DNA of 43,808 nucleotides. Origin: Zygnema circumcarinatum. Taxonomy: Eukaryota > Streptophyta > Zygnematophyceae > Zygnematales > Zygnemataceae. Positions 1 through 15,292 of this stretch are shown piece by piece. The notes below the pieces were generated by a model, which did not search any database, was not told the DNA's origin, and was given only the letters and a program-made list of their open reading frames with translations. The DNA is taken from positions 139,781-183,588 of the forward strand of contig CM074814.1 in NCBI GenBank assembly GCA_037447605.1, in the 5' to 3' direction. Made by a program: the position numbers and the translations under genes. The stretch's first letter is position 1. The number at the start of each line of letters is the position of its first letter.

Positions 1-66
1 GGTGAGGGGTGAGGGGTGAGGGGTAAGGGGTGAGGGGAGAGGGGTGAGGGGAGAGGGGTAAGGGGG
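1..66. repeat. Degenerate GGTGAGGGG/GAGAGGGG repeat at window edge
   Basis: Imperfect tandem purine-rich units run from the first base. They lie inside or beyond the last visible intron of the biotin gene, so the coding strand here is pyrimidine-rich. The repeat continues off the window. Confidence 0.8.
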
Positions 67-330
67 AGGAGGGAAAGTGACAGGAGGACAACGTGCGGTC
101 TGGATATGACTGTTTCAACAAGAGCTTTTCTCTCCACATGGGTCTAAAGGGAGCAGCACAAACCATGAAGGGGAGTTGCAGTTAGGGAGGTTGGGTGGGA
201 GAGGAGTGAAAAGAAAGAGGAAAGGGCAGCGGGAAATCAGGGAGGAGTGTGCGGAGGGGGGTGGGGGAGGGAGAGGGAGCGAGTGAGAGAGATCTAGATA
301 GCGAGAGAGTGAGCGAGAGAGGGAGCTAAC

Positions 331-3300
331 CTTATCTTGACTCTTGAAACAATCGAATATTTCTTCCGAGGCCAGTGTGGCAGCCAAGGGCAGCATTCCT
401 CCCGTGAGCAGTTTTGCATAGCACGCGATGTCCGGTTTGCAGCCAATCAAATCGCTCGCAGACTGTCCCAATGCAAGCACTAGCTCCCACCACTCAGCAA
501 ATCTCCCACTCCCTCCCACCTCCTACATTTCCTCTCTCTCCCATCTCTCACACGTCGTAGCTACCTCAAGGCCAGCATTTGCACACAGGCCCGAGCTCAC
601 ACCCCCACCGTGCAGATTCGTTAGGAGTATGAGCACAGCATCATCCTTAAGATAACGAAGAAATCTTTCAAAAAACGAAGGCCTCATGGGATAGGTGGAT
701 AGATGATGATGGAGCTCATTTTACCTCCACTCCAAGCCGCCAACAGCCGGTCAGAACTTCATCGAATATGACGGGCACCCCCCTGCTCTTGCACTCCTCT
801 GCCAGCACGCGCTGAAAGAGGGGGTCCACCATCTCCATGCCGCCCGCCCCGTGGATTACTGCCCACCTCTTCCCATCATGTGAAATGCGGAATACGGACT
901 AACTCAGGAAACAAGATTATTCACTCTTATGGCGAAGAGGAAAGTAGTCGAAAAAGTCAGCGAAGGCTGAAACAGGCATTCGGTGTTGTGAAGTCCAAAC
1001 ATTGGGAAGTTCCATTTTACGATCTGGTTCGACTTAAAAGTACATTCTTATACCTACTTGCGAGTAAGTAGAACTTGGGCTTGAAAGGTTTTTCGAAATG
1101 AGGATACCATCCAAGTTGTTCTTTGCATTGCAGTTCGAATATAGCCCAGCAAATGGTTGTGTATGAAACTGCCCCAAGTGGTCCACGTGTCCCCACCTGG
1201 TTCGATGATGAGAGCCGCCGCCCGAGCCCCCGCCGCTTCTAGCCGCGCAGTGACCCATGTCACGTAGACGCGCCGCAGGGGGGACAAATTTCTCTTCAGG
1301 TCAAACACGGAGTCTCGGCTTTCGAAGAGGAGATCCTCTGCAATCACAGCTTAGATAGAGAAAGAGAGAGAGAGGGGGAGGGAGAGAGAGAGGGAGAGGG
1401 AGAGAGGAGGGGACATTCGAAAATGAGAGTGTAATCAGAGGGAATAGCAATGCAGAAAGAAGGAACAGATCCTTTTCAGCAGAGTTATCCAGAAGAGGGG
1501 TTGTAAGGAGAGGAGTCATCGACAATTGTTTTCACAGAATAAGCCCGCCTTGCAGCAAGACTCGTGAGAATGGAAACTGGTTTTCCATTCCAGTTTCCAG
1601 AAACATAATAAGCTTCAGTGTGAGTGATGATTTTGGAATGCACCCTTCTGCAAGTTGTGTTTCTGTGCCTCGTCTTCGTGAGCCAATGGCAGGTTGACCC
1701 GCCACTTGCCACAACTTAAGGCAACGGTTGGGGGGGTTAGGAAAACTCCTCTCCCTTTGTACCTGCAGGGAAGAACAAAGTCATTTTGCTTTGCATAGTC
1801 AGTGGTATGGCTAAAAATCATGTACATGGAACTTGCCTTTTGAGCACCCTAACATTGCTGCTATGTTGTGCAATACATCCCAAACAAGCCTTCCTCTTTC
1901 ACTTACTTCCTACGCTGACTCTCAGGTTTCTCCACCAGCCCTGCTTTCAGCTATAAGCAGCATTTCATTTATCAGGTTGAATGAGGAGAAACAACAACAA
2001 CAACAACAACAATTACAATGAAAACAACACCGACAAAAGCAAACTAAGTAAAAAAATGAAAAAAGTGATTATCTGACCAGGGCTGCTGCAGAAAACTGGT
2101 GTATGGAGATGGGGCCTGCGCCTCCATGGCTCCGAGCGTGTCCCCATGATAGGACCCTGCCAATGCGACGACCTGCCACTCTCCCATTGGCTCAGCGCAA
2201 AGCTACGTACAGGCATTTCCGCTTCAAGATGAGTTCAAGCTCATATTCGCTTCAGTTACTTGGACAGAGAAGGTGCTGCATTTTCTAAACTCCGAGGGTG
2301 TACGGACCTGGAGCTCTTCGACCGGCTTTTCTGACAGACCTCGGTCGGCGGAAAACTTCCGAAATGCCATTTTGAGCGCAACTTCAATGGCGGTAGAGCC
2401 ATTGTCGGAGTAGAACACGCGGCTGGCCCAGCCTGATGGGCTTTCAGAGCCTTTAGTATAACATTTAAAGAACAAATTCAAGCTAGAAACTCCGCATCTT
2501 GTGAAGCTAAACGACCCTTTATCATGTGCCACAACTGGTCTCGCAAGAAACCAGCAAGCAACATTCGTTGACCAACATCCTTTCAATCCACACAGGACTA
2601 GTACTACTTACTCCTCATCTCAGTATTCCATTATTCATCCTTTATGTGAAAGCTTCCAGACTAGTGGCTGACCATTCCCCACGCCTTCCAGCAGGAGTCT
2701 CGCACACTCCATCGCCGGCTCGTGTGCAGTTTGTGGATACATAACGTGCCCGTACCGACCTGCTGCGTAGCCTATCGTTCGACTCAACTCAACCTGCAGA
2801 GAAAACTCGTTTCAGTTCATGTTATTCTAGACAGGACCTTTCCCGTATAACCTTTCTATAGAAGCAAGTACTTTCGTTTTGCTCCATACAGTTCCGTACA
2901 ACCCTCCTGCGCACATATGTAGGCTTGAGACTTGTGAAGGTAGTACGTACATGGGCATAGTCAGCTCTTCTGCCCCCCTTCTTCTTTTAAATGATATGGA
3001 TGGGAAATAAAGTACCTGCAGTGCGGGACTTGGACCTTGGGTCCACCAGCTCGCACATGCATCCATTTGTTGGGCCAATCTTGGCTGCTGCTTCACAGGA
3101 TCGCCAGCCTACATATATATATTGCCCATATTTCCAGTTTAAGAAACATATGAAACGTTGAGTTAAGGGTCAAATATGCAAGGCCTTCAAATAGATCGAT
3201 TGTGCTTTCGAACAACTATAAGGGAAAGGAAGCGCATGAAGTTGCATAGACGACCGGAGCGCATGCATGAACCTTGATCACCAATCAACTAAGCAAGTCA

Positions 3301-5261
3301 GTTGGATGTTATATTACCATCTCTAGAGCAAAAGTTGTGCTGGAAAGCAGTTGGTTGCTGCCATAAGCATCCGTACTCACCTCATATACTGTGAAACAAT
3401 CTCCTATTCGAGAGTCTATGACAGTTACATCCTGCTCCGTCACAGTTCCGTGCTGCGTAAACGGCCACCAGAGATCCGTTTGCGCTCTTCTCGAGGCGGA
3501 TTGCATTCTTTCCAAGCGCTTTCCATGGGCTTCTGCTAAAATTTTCCGGAGCTCTGAAAATACAGGGGCTGACTTTGCAAACCACTCATAAAGAGCGCTA
3601 TCGGCCGGGCCACAGTCAGGCGAGGGTGGAAGAAGCAATACAGGCACCCTGCAACGTGACAGCTAACGGACATCGACTTAGAATTGGAACCTTCGGAAAA
3701 GAAATTAAAAGAAATTCGCCTGAAATCACTTTTTAATTCAGCAAACACCTCGTCCTCACCTTTTTCCCAATGCCCTTTGAATGGCCTGCTCATTGAGCAG
3801 TCCCCCGTCAAGAAGGATAACCGCTTCTGTATCATATCCGCGGAGTAAAAGACTTTCATACGCTGCCAAAGTGGCCGATATGCCGCCCAGTCGTCCATCT
3901 CCCACGAGGACACCTGGCAGCCGCAGAGCCCTTCAGACCCATGCCCAGTAATGGGAAGGTTAGCCTGAAACCCTCAAAAAGCACAAGAAGGGCGGTTCAT
4001 AATACAGTCAAAACACCTTCAGCAACAACAAGGGGTTCCGAAATTAAATTAAAATAGGAGCTGTGACTTCAAAGGAATGCAGGCACCTGTACAGGTCGCT
4101 TTGAAGACTTCCAGATGGTGCAGGGCTGTGCACACCCCCCGCAGTCTCCAGCAGATTCCAGCATCCATTTCTGCCTCCTGCTTGCTGGCTGCCCCAGAAA
4201 AACTGCTGAACAGCTTCTACTACGTTACTATCTTCAGCGCCCTGGAGGCCTTCCCTGGCTGCTGTCAAATGAGGTGAAACCGCCTCCTTCCATGCCCATA
4301 AATTCGTGCATACCAATGATGGTGGCGGTGCAGGTCCGTCCGGGCTGGAAGACGCAACCTCTCCATGAGCAAGCTCTGAAACCAGACGGTTTCGGTGAGC
4401 CACTTTGGCACCAGTAGACGGGCCAGCATGGATAAGTGAGCGCCAGATGTCATTCTTGGCAGGGCCAGTGTATTGGAAGGAGAGGCTGTTAGCGGAGGAT
4501 TCTTGCTGAACTCTAGCGGCAAGTACTTGAGTGGCCAGTTGGCAGACAAACCGAGCATCAGAATCTGCGAAGGAGAAACAATTCCCCAAGTTTCAAGCTT
4601 TCATCATTTGTCACTCCTGACACGTTATGCAAATCCTAGAATCCAAATTCTCTACCTTTAGTTTCGTGAATTCCTTCTCCTTCTCAAGGCCAAAGGTTAA
4701 TCCAGCGTCTCACCTTACCAGTTGCAACTCACATTGATTCACATTATCTCTCTCCAAACAAGAAAATTGAAAAAATTACTTGGTACTACCTTCTGGATAC
4801 CCTGTCTGCACAGGTTTCAAATACTGCACACGCCTCCTTATTTCGTGCTTCAAGCCAACGTTATCTCCATAGGATTTTTCTCCAGCATGAGCATTGGAAC
4901 TATTCGAATCCTCCAAAATAGAGGTTGCAAGTCCCACCGAAACCAGAGTCTTTCCAACGCCTGTATTGGAGCCCCACAGAATATAGGTGGGAGAAGACAG
5001 ACTCACGGAACTCAACAATGTGCCAAGCTCCTCAGAATTATTCTGCGCCTCCGCCTGTCTTTCCAAATTCCCAATTCCAGGGCTGTCTAAATCTGCTGAA
5101 GCGCTCTTAAAATGCCCGCTGCACAGGCTTCTGCAGCTGCCACTGCCGCCTGGCTGCCGCATTCGAAAAGCAGAAATCTCTGGAAGTAAGGGAGCTGAGC
5201 TGCGCAGCGGCAGCCATGGCTTCGTGCGGCTTAAGAGAGCGAGCAGCGGGGCCATGGCCAT
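331..5261 (-). CDS. BIO3-BIO1: Bifunctional dethiobiotin synthetase / DAPA aminotransferase, 3' end missing
   Basis: Makes DAPA from KAPA and then closes it to dethiobiotin, the two steps before biotin synthase; the plant fusion acts in mitochondria. Exons in transcript order: 5261-4790, 4564-4087, 3930-3760, 3648-3381, 3108-3016, 2793-2673, 2432-2308, 2172-2078, 1762-1644, 1337-1197, 858-725, 462-331 (783 codons, frame kept throughout). The N-terminal half is BioD-like: P-loop GSNTGVGKT (about residues 97-105), YLKPVQTG (about 148-155), ETAGGVHSP (about 297) and VGDGRLGGIS. The C-terminal half is BioA-like from WWPFTQH (434-440), with SYHGDTLGAMEAQ, IIEPVIHGAGGMEM, IFDEV and the PLP-binding lysine in YAKLLTGG (Lys756). 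The start at 5261 was chosen because an Arg-rich, acid-poor presequence follows; an in-frame ATG exists at 5459. Several donors are weak (GTCAGC, GTCAGA, GTCCGT). The last hundred or so residues, including the conserved HGHSY region, are absent. A short stretch at about 75-130 ending in QSYPDRT may be part of the next exon but is not convincing. Confidence 0.93.
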
Positions 5262-6967
5262 GGCTGCCCCGCGCAGGGAGAGGGGAGGGCAGAGGAGGGC
5301 GGGCCCTCCCCTTTGAAAGGACGGCCGCCAGCCGCTACAAGCCCAGCAGGGGATGGATGAACCTGTGACGTGGCAGCCACCATGGCACAATGCCAACGTG
5401 GCTGCCTGCCTACGTGGCGTGGTAAACAGCGTGGCGCCGTACGACAGAAACGACAACAAACTCGAAGACGTGATCTGGAGAAACGCAGTCTTACATGGAA
5501 CGGTAGTTAGCGGTGGGATTCAGCCAATGAGAAGCCGTGCATGCGAGCCATATTTTAAAGATTCATTGTGCCGTGTGACGCAACTGCATTGGTTATCTTT
5601 GTGAACTGTAAAATGGGAGGTACGGTAAACTTGCTAATGAAGACAAGCTGATTCTACCGTATCGACAAAACCGAATCCGCGTGCGCTGTCATTTTGGCGG
5701 TATCGATACGACACAACACGAATACGACAACGTCGCTGTCGTTTTATTGAAACTCAATTTCCTCTTTCCTCCTGCTTTGACAGTACCAATTTCCTCTTTT
5801 ATGTGATGATGTGCTCATCTCATGTTGTGTCAAATGGCTCGTAGTGTTGCCTGGGGTTGGGAATTCCAGGGCTTAAGGTTTTGAGTTTTTCAGGGTTTTG
5901 TGTGCGAGGTCGAGGTTTAGTTCAGGGTTCAGGGTTCAATTGTGTGAAGCAAAGGGGCCACAAACTTGCCAGCAGCAGGTTTTGTGATGAGCCAAGCGGC
6001 CGTGCGGACTGGCCCAGAGCAATCTTTACCTCAACTCTCTCAGCAAGCAGATCGTGACAGCATTCAGAAACCCAGATTCCAAATTCAGTAATCTCTCAAA
6101 ATAGTGAGAGAGCGAGAGAGAGGCAAGCTTGAATTGCAGCCTACCGATATATGGTACCGTAAGTTACAGCAAAAATGCTTTCACGACTTTCGAGTTGTCC
6201 AAGTTGACACAATCAAAGCGGCGATGCCATCAACCCAGGAGGAGGCAAAGAGCACACCCATCATGGCGACTGCAACAGTAGCTCAAAATCTAGCGAGCAA
6301 AAGTCTTTCAGACAAGGACTCGCCAGGAGAATAAGCTTAAAAGCACAGTGCAGCGGCTCCTTGAACAACCCAATATTCCTTTTTTTTATTGAGGCACGAA
6401 GCGCCTCCAACATTGTAAAGCTTTATTGGGCGACTCCTGGCCGGCTCTCTGCCTCGCAGGTACAAAAGGGTCTCTCTCACAGCCTCGCTCCATGAGACTC
6501 ATCTCAACTTTCTGGGGTTCAACTCTAGTGCAGTTTTGAGAGCACTGAAACCAAATGAACAGCATAGATCCCCTCGCCTCAGTTTGCTGGAACTGCAAAC
6601 TAGGGCTTGCTTAAACCGCAGAGGCGAGTGCCACTTGCTTGTAACTTTAAACCGCTAGGATGCTCAGCTTCCCCGACCCAAAAAAATAGAAACGAAAAAG
6701 CCATCTTATAAGCATAAATGATGTGGGGAAGCCTCAGTGAGGGAGGGAAGGAGTGAGAGAGGGAGTGCAGGTGAGAAGCGAGAGGAATAATATGTGCCGG
6801 AGCTTTGAGAACTATACAAAAGCTCACAGTCATCCTCCCTAAATCGTTGTCGTTTTGCCGACTAACCCAAAAGCCTAAACCACTTCAATTGCCACTTTGA
6901 TTTTTTTTCAAGTCTGTGTCCTTCAGAACTCCTGCAGCGCTCCCTCCGGGTCCCAATGGTAGTGGTC
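5262..6967. other. Upstream region of the biotin gene and 3' flank of the MAP kinase gene
   Basis: No gene is firmly supported here. Just upstream of the biotin gene start are several ACGTGG motifs (5353-5435), including one TGACGTGG at 5357-5365 that matches the UPRE core. A CCAAT box lies at about 5524, and GTACGG/TATCGATACGA-like motifs lie at 5618-5740. Stretches of degenerate AGGGTT repeats occur at 5870-5935. On the minus strand AATAAA near 6385 could serve the MAP kinase transcript. Two short plus-strand ORFs (5989-6093 and 6104-6334) are discussed as findings. Confidence 0.5.
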
Positions 6968-10256
<3,289 letters not shown>

Positions 10257-13087
10257 AGCTTCTGAGCCCTGAACCCCAAATGTAGGGGTTGAACCCTTTA
10301 AATGTGGTAAAGGAGAAAGTCGGGCAGTCTTTTTCTTCTTGTTACTGCCGTCTCTCCCTTTCCTACCTCTCCCTCCCTGAATGGCAGCATCTCTCCTGTT
10401 GTCTTTCCTCTCCTTCCCCACTACTTTTCACCCCTTTCCTCACTTCTCCGCCCCTTCTTCACCTTCTGTCTCTCATGCGCTTATCCTCCCCTCTCTCTCG
10501 ATGCTTTTTCTATCATTGCTCTCATAACTATTGTCGAAATATAGATTTCAAAATTGGAAAAAAGAGGTCCGCTCACATGTGGAGTTAGGAGGAGGCCGGT
10601 CGTCTCCATTGCTCACTTCCCCTCTGCCCTTGCCCTTTGCGTTGACGATGGAAAATAGATATGCTACCTGCGACATATTGAACATACGATAATGAAACTT
10701 GACGTAAACGTTATCTCCATCAAGGGAACAGTTCGCTCTCCCTCCCCCTCTCCCTCCCTCTCCCTCCCCCCCTCCAGTCAGTGCCATATTCTCTCGTCCT
10801 CTCTCTCCCTCCCTCTCCTTGTCTCCCTGTCAGTGTCACATTTCTCTCTTTCTCTCTGCCTTCACTATTCAACGACTATGATCAGTTTCTCGTCCACTCT
10901 TTCATCACTCCGTACTTCTTCACCTCTCTAGAATTCGCTTCACTCATTTAAAGGACGCCCTTTTGTACACATCAGCTTTGTTTTCTTTGTCACCCATTTC
11001 CTCTCCCTCCTTAAGTTTTCCTCATTTCTTCCCTTCGTATTTCAGGCACTCGCCATTGCTGGTGGCATTACGAAAAATAGGAAGTCATACGACAAAGGAC
11101 ATTAGATCTCCTGCCTTACTTGAAATGTGAAAAAAATACTACTTGGAAGACGTTATTCCTGAAATGCATGCACCTTACTTGCTTACCAAGCTCTGCATGG
11201 AATACCATGAGCATTACTGCTGAGGGAGCTCTACATGGAACTCCATGTAGTCTTTGAACTTTTTTTTTTAAACTTTTCGCATTCTTAAATCGAAAAAGTT
11301 TCGACCTCCAGTGTTCAAAGTTCAACCCTATTCACTAATAAGATTGAGAATTGAGAAATTAAGTAAACTCGTTTCTCAATTTCTCAACATGTTCGGTTTT
11401 ACGGTAATGCAAACTGACTGTTTCCGTATGCACATTCACATGAAGCTGCTGGTTCTTAAAGGTCTGTTGCCACCATGGAACCCACGCACCTCTCTCTGCA
11501 CCGGTACTCCTCAAGATGGTTCCGCCTTCGTCTCCTCGTATCCGCCTCCCTGTTTCTCTTTCGAACCCGCCTCTAACTCCCTCTATTCCTCCCCCCTTCC
11601 CCCGCTCCTTCCCCCTCCTTGTCCACCTCTCCCTCCCTCACTCTCCAACCTTTCCGCTTGCTCTCTCCCTCTCCTCTCCCTCTCCCTCCACTGTATCTCC
11701 CTCTCCCTCTCCCTCTCCTCTCCCTCTCCCTCTTCCTCCCCCTCTCCCTCTTCCTCCCCCTCTCCCCCTCCCTCCAGTCCCGCCCAGTCACCTGCCGCCA
11801 GCTGGTGGCTCCATCGGCGTCTGCCGAGTGCCGACTGACGACCTCGTTGGCTCCCTGCCCTAGTCGAGTAGCGCCTCGGGCTGTATTTCGAACCAGTACC
11901 TTTTTATTTGATTAACACCTCATAGTTCACTGAATTACTGTACTAGTTTCGAACTCTACCTTTAGGGAGCTGGTCGAAGACTTCCGCCCCCTGCTAAACG
12001 GACCGGCAATTTTTCCGGCCGGCAGGAAAATGGAACCGAACCGAGAGCTGGCCTTCGATATATGTCCGTATAGTACGGCACCGTGCCAAACCGTCAGACA
12101 GGTACATCCTGGCCGTCATTGTACGGTCCGTACATACCAGCTTGTACTTTTAGGGTTGGCCGTCTGTTGCCGGCTATGATTTCTCGCTCTGTCGGCAAAA
12201 TCATGTCAAGTTACAGCGGGAGCGCAGAGGGCTGCATTTCTACGTTCTGCTTTTTGCATTTTAGGGTTTGTGATGTCTCCATTCGGCATGATGCAGTGAA
12301 CAGCACAAGTCACGAAGCTTTAATGGCGGAGAGCTCGCCATGGCAGCGGTGGAGGTGCAGCTGCAGCACCACACTTCCTATGCTTCTTGAGACTTCTCTG
12401 GATCATAACGTTTCTCGAAGACAGCAAAGAATAATCTGGTAATGATGTCTGTGGAAAAAATCGAAGCACAGGAGGGAAGTTTCTTACGCTCTTTAGGATT
12501 CTGGGGTCAGCATCTTGATGGAACAAACCAGCCGCTCGAAGCAACTAGAAGGGAAGTGGAAAGGAAACTAGTAAGGCTGAAATCCAAAAGGTGAGAAACC
12601 AAAATCAGACTCAAATTCAACAATTTGATCCAATTCAGACACTCGCCCTGGCAGCGTTACATCAACAAATCATTACAAAAACGATCTTTATTTTTCAACA
12701 CTAGATCAAATATATAGCTTTACCCTATTGAATGAAGTAATCACTGGCATTGTGCTACTAGCACAGCCTAAATTCGGTCGACAGCATCTCAACCGGTTGA
12801 CTTTCCAGCAACCAGAATTTCCAATGAATTTGAAGATCCCTAGTTTCCAGGCTCAAGTTTAAACTTCCAAGCTTTGGAAGCTTCGTCACGGAGAACCGTA
12901 ACGTTGAAGAATGCCAATAACACCCTGAAAGGTCTTTCTGACTGCCTTTCGTTGGTACGTCGCCAAAGGCCCTGTCAATGAGTGGGCTTCCACTTTACAT
13001 CACTCGTCCAACGCAATCCGCTCTCTTGCAGAAGCCCACAGAGCTGCATTTGAAGAACTACGTCACGAACTTCACGCAGATATCAAA
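10257..13087. other. Intergenic region between the MAP kinase and HIG1 genes
   Basis: No gene is firmly supported over these 2.8 kb. CT-rich tracts occur at 10430-10500, 10735-10860 and 11570-11775. A 20-bp near-palindrome sits at 11231-11250. A promoter-like cluster of GTACGG/CCGTAC motifs lies at 12055-12145. It is followed by possible short plus-strand exons from 12324, treated as a finding. Confidence 0.5.
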
Positions 13088-14234
13088 TTACTGGACGTGA
13101 TCCTCGTATCGTTGTGCCTTGCTCCCTGACTTGTGCTCATAATACTCCACACCAGCAGACGCAACGAGAGCTGCTAAGGTAAATGCTTGCGCATGGAGTC
13201 TGCAGACACAGGAAACCCACCTCTCACACTTCCTCAATGACAGGCAAACAAAATAAACAATATTGCACACATGCAGTACACCACTTGCCACCATACAAGA
13301 AAATCACCTTCCCTAAGAGACGTCTTCAACAGAACTCATGTATCAAGAGAAATGACGTCTTGCAAAATAGCACAGTCTACTCAGAAGTCAATAAAAGGCG
13401 TCGCACTTGAGCACGATCGCTTATTATGCCGAAACAGAATAAGCAAGCCGAGGGCTTGCAATTGATCAATTGAGTAGAATGGCAGCAAGACTGGAGAGTA
13501 GAAACACACTCAGCAGGAATCAAATATTGACCTTCCGACGAGAACAAAAAGCAAAGTGCACTCTGCGAAGTATTCATTGAACAACAACAGCTGCTGCTCA
13601 CCGAGCATGGATGATTTTCACACTCATTCTCTCTCCTGGCTTTCGGAAGTTATAAGCGATGGAACCGGCAATTCCGGAGGCCCACAACATCCCTGCAAAA
13701 AAATAAGAACAATTCAATTAAGTGCTCAATCCAGAAGTCTGTGCCCAAACATATCAAGTCTTTGCAAGTTTCGAATCGGCTCCTACTGTGCGGCGACCCG
13801 AATGCAGTCAATGCATGCAACAATTTATTCTTGCACGGCCCTAAATGGCCATAGGTGATCATACGAAACTATCATTATCCTTAAAACGTCCTGCAGGAGA
13901 TCCCAGTCGTTGCAATGGAAATCATGAAAGGATAATAACGCAGCAAAATTCACATTTGGACTCGCGAGAGCGAAATCCTAAGCCTAAAGGTTAAAAGTCG
14001 TCCTGATACAAATACACCTTCAAATTTACAAACTCACAGATGGAACTCAACAATAGCAACCAGCAAATCGAGACTAAACCACCCAAAAAAAAAAAAAAAA
14101 AACAGCACGATCAGCAAACAAGACATGAGCCTACCAACAGATCGCAGCTTGTGTTCCGCAATCCACTGCCGAGCTCCCGCTATCGTTCTATTCACTCCTG
14201 TCTGCATAGGAGAAGACTCTCCTGCTTCTGCCAT
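13088..14234 (-). CDS. HIG1-domain (hypoxia-induced/RCF1-like) mitochondrial protein
   Basis: Small inner-membrane protein of the HIG1/RCF1 family; relatives associate with cytochrome oxidase and respiratory supercomplexes. Exons: 14234-14135, 13692-13602, 13199-13088, giving 100 residues. The first exon carries ARQWIAEHKLRSVG, the second the first membrane helix (MLWASGIAGSIAYNF) and then VKIIHAR. The third carries LHAQAFTLAALVASAGVEYYEHK, which holds the second helix and the family's conserved R(L/M)xAQ signature (IIHARLHAQA across the exon 2/3 junction). The C terminus SGSKAQRYEDHVQ is hydrophilic. The length is typical. The gene had no single ORF because its exons are short. Acceptors (TTTGCAG, TCTGCAG) and donors (GTAGGC, GTGAGC) are good. 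Upstream, 14475-14560 holds a cluster of GTACG motifs that may be the promoter. Confidence 0.95.
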
Positions 14235-15292
14235 GGCTTCAAATCCCACCACCAGTAACCTGCTATGAATAACTCTACAAATAATTGTTCAATAACCGTC
14301 AAGAGTGGAGTAATCAATAAACAACTGATCAATAGTCCCTCACTATTTCTAACTAAAAAATTACTCTGAAGAAATAATATAAATGGTGAAAGCTCCAGAT
14401 GCTTATCCTTCCTGCCTTCAAACAAGAAAAGCTCTCAAAATTTGACGAGAGCGAACGCCCTGCTTTAGTGCAACAAGGGCGTACGAGCCGTACAATTACC
14501 GTACGAAGCAAGTACGAAAATTTGTACGAACAAATTGTACGGCGCCGAAATATTCCGTGCATGCGTGGCTGCCAGCGCGGCACCGCTCCGTTGCTGACAG
14601 GGGCAGGGAGTTTCGTGGAAGGCGGGAATACCGTACAAGGTCGGAGTCTAAAGCGTGCAGATTATTAACAGTGAGGTTTTGTGAATATCGCAAACTAATA
14701 AGTACCTTTTAGTATACTAAATTCGGGAATTTAGTACGCTCCGGGCAATGTCTGAAACCCCCCCTAATTGAGGGAGAGAAGTAAAAGCTCTCGTCCAGAT
14801 GGTGCTCCAGTTTGAAGGGCGAAACGAGGTATAATAAGGTGAGCTTGCCATACAAAAGTTTCTGAAATTTCGAGGCACATTGCGCAGACACTTGACCGTT
14901 CCTTCTTAGGATTCTGTATTGGTATTTCTATTCAATTTACAAAAATTGTCTAGTACAACGTCTTTGACCCTCCTTAGGGAAGTTCCATTACGCGAAGACT
15001 GCTCTAAAAATAAACACATACCTACCGGCTGATATTAGGAATAGATAAAATCGGCCCAAGAAAGCAAGATTATTTTCGGAAACCTAAACTGACTTAAATC
15101 TGTGTAGCGTGTGGAAAGCAGTCCCTGGAGTTCGAAAACGCTCTTGAACTCTCCTTTCCAGGTGCTAAAGACGTTTCTTATCATGATAATACCAACTACT
15201 TATTCAAGTTCCGTTGCTGCTTTAGGCAAATTTTGATATAGATGATCCCCGCCTTGTTGGTCTTGCATTGGTGGAGAAGATAAGCAAGGAGG
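14235..15292. other. Intergenic region between the HIG1 and amine oxidase genes
   Basis: No coding region is supported. The HIG1-proximal part has a dense run of GTACG/CGTAC motifs (14481-14545), a likely promoter. A near-perfect 9-2-9 palindrome lies at 14716-14735. The rest is ordinary AT-rich sequence and probably holds the 3' end of the amine oxidase transcript. Confidence 0.5.
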
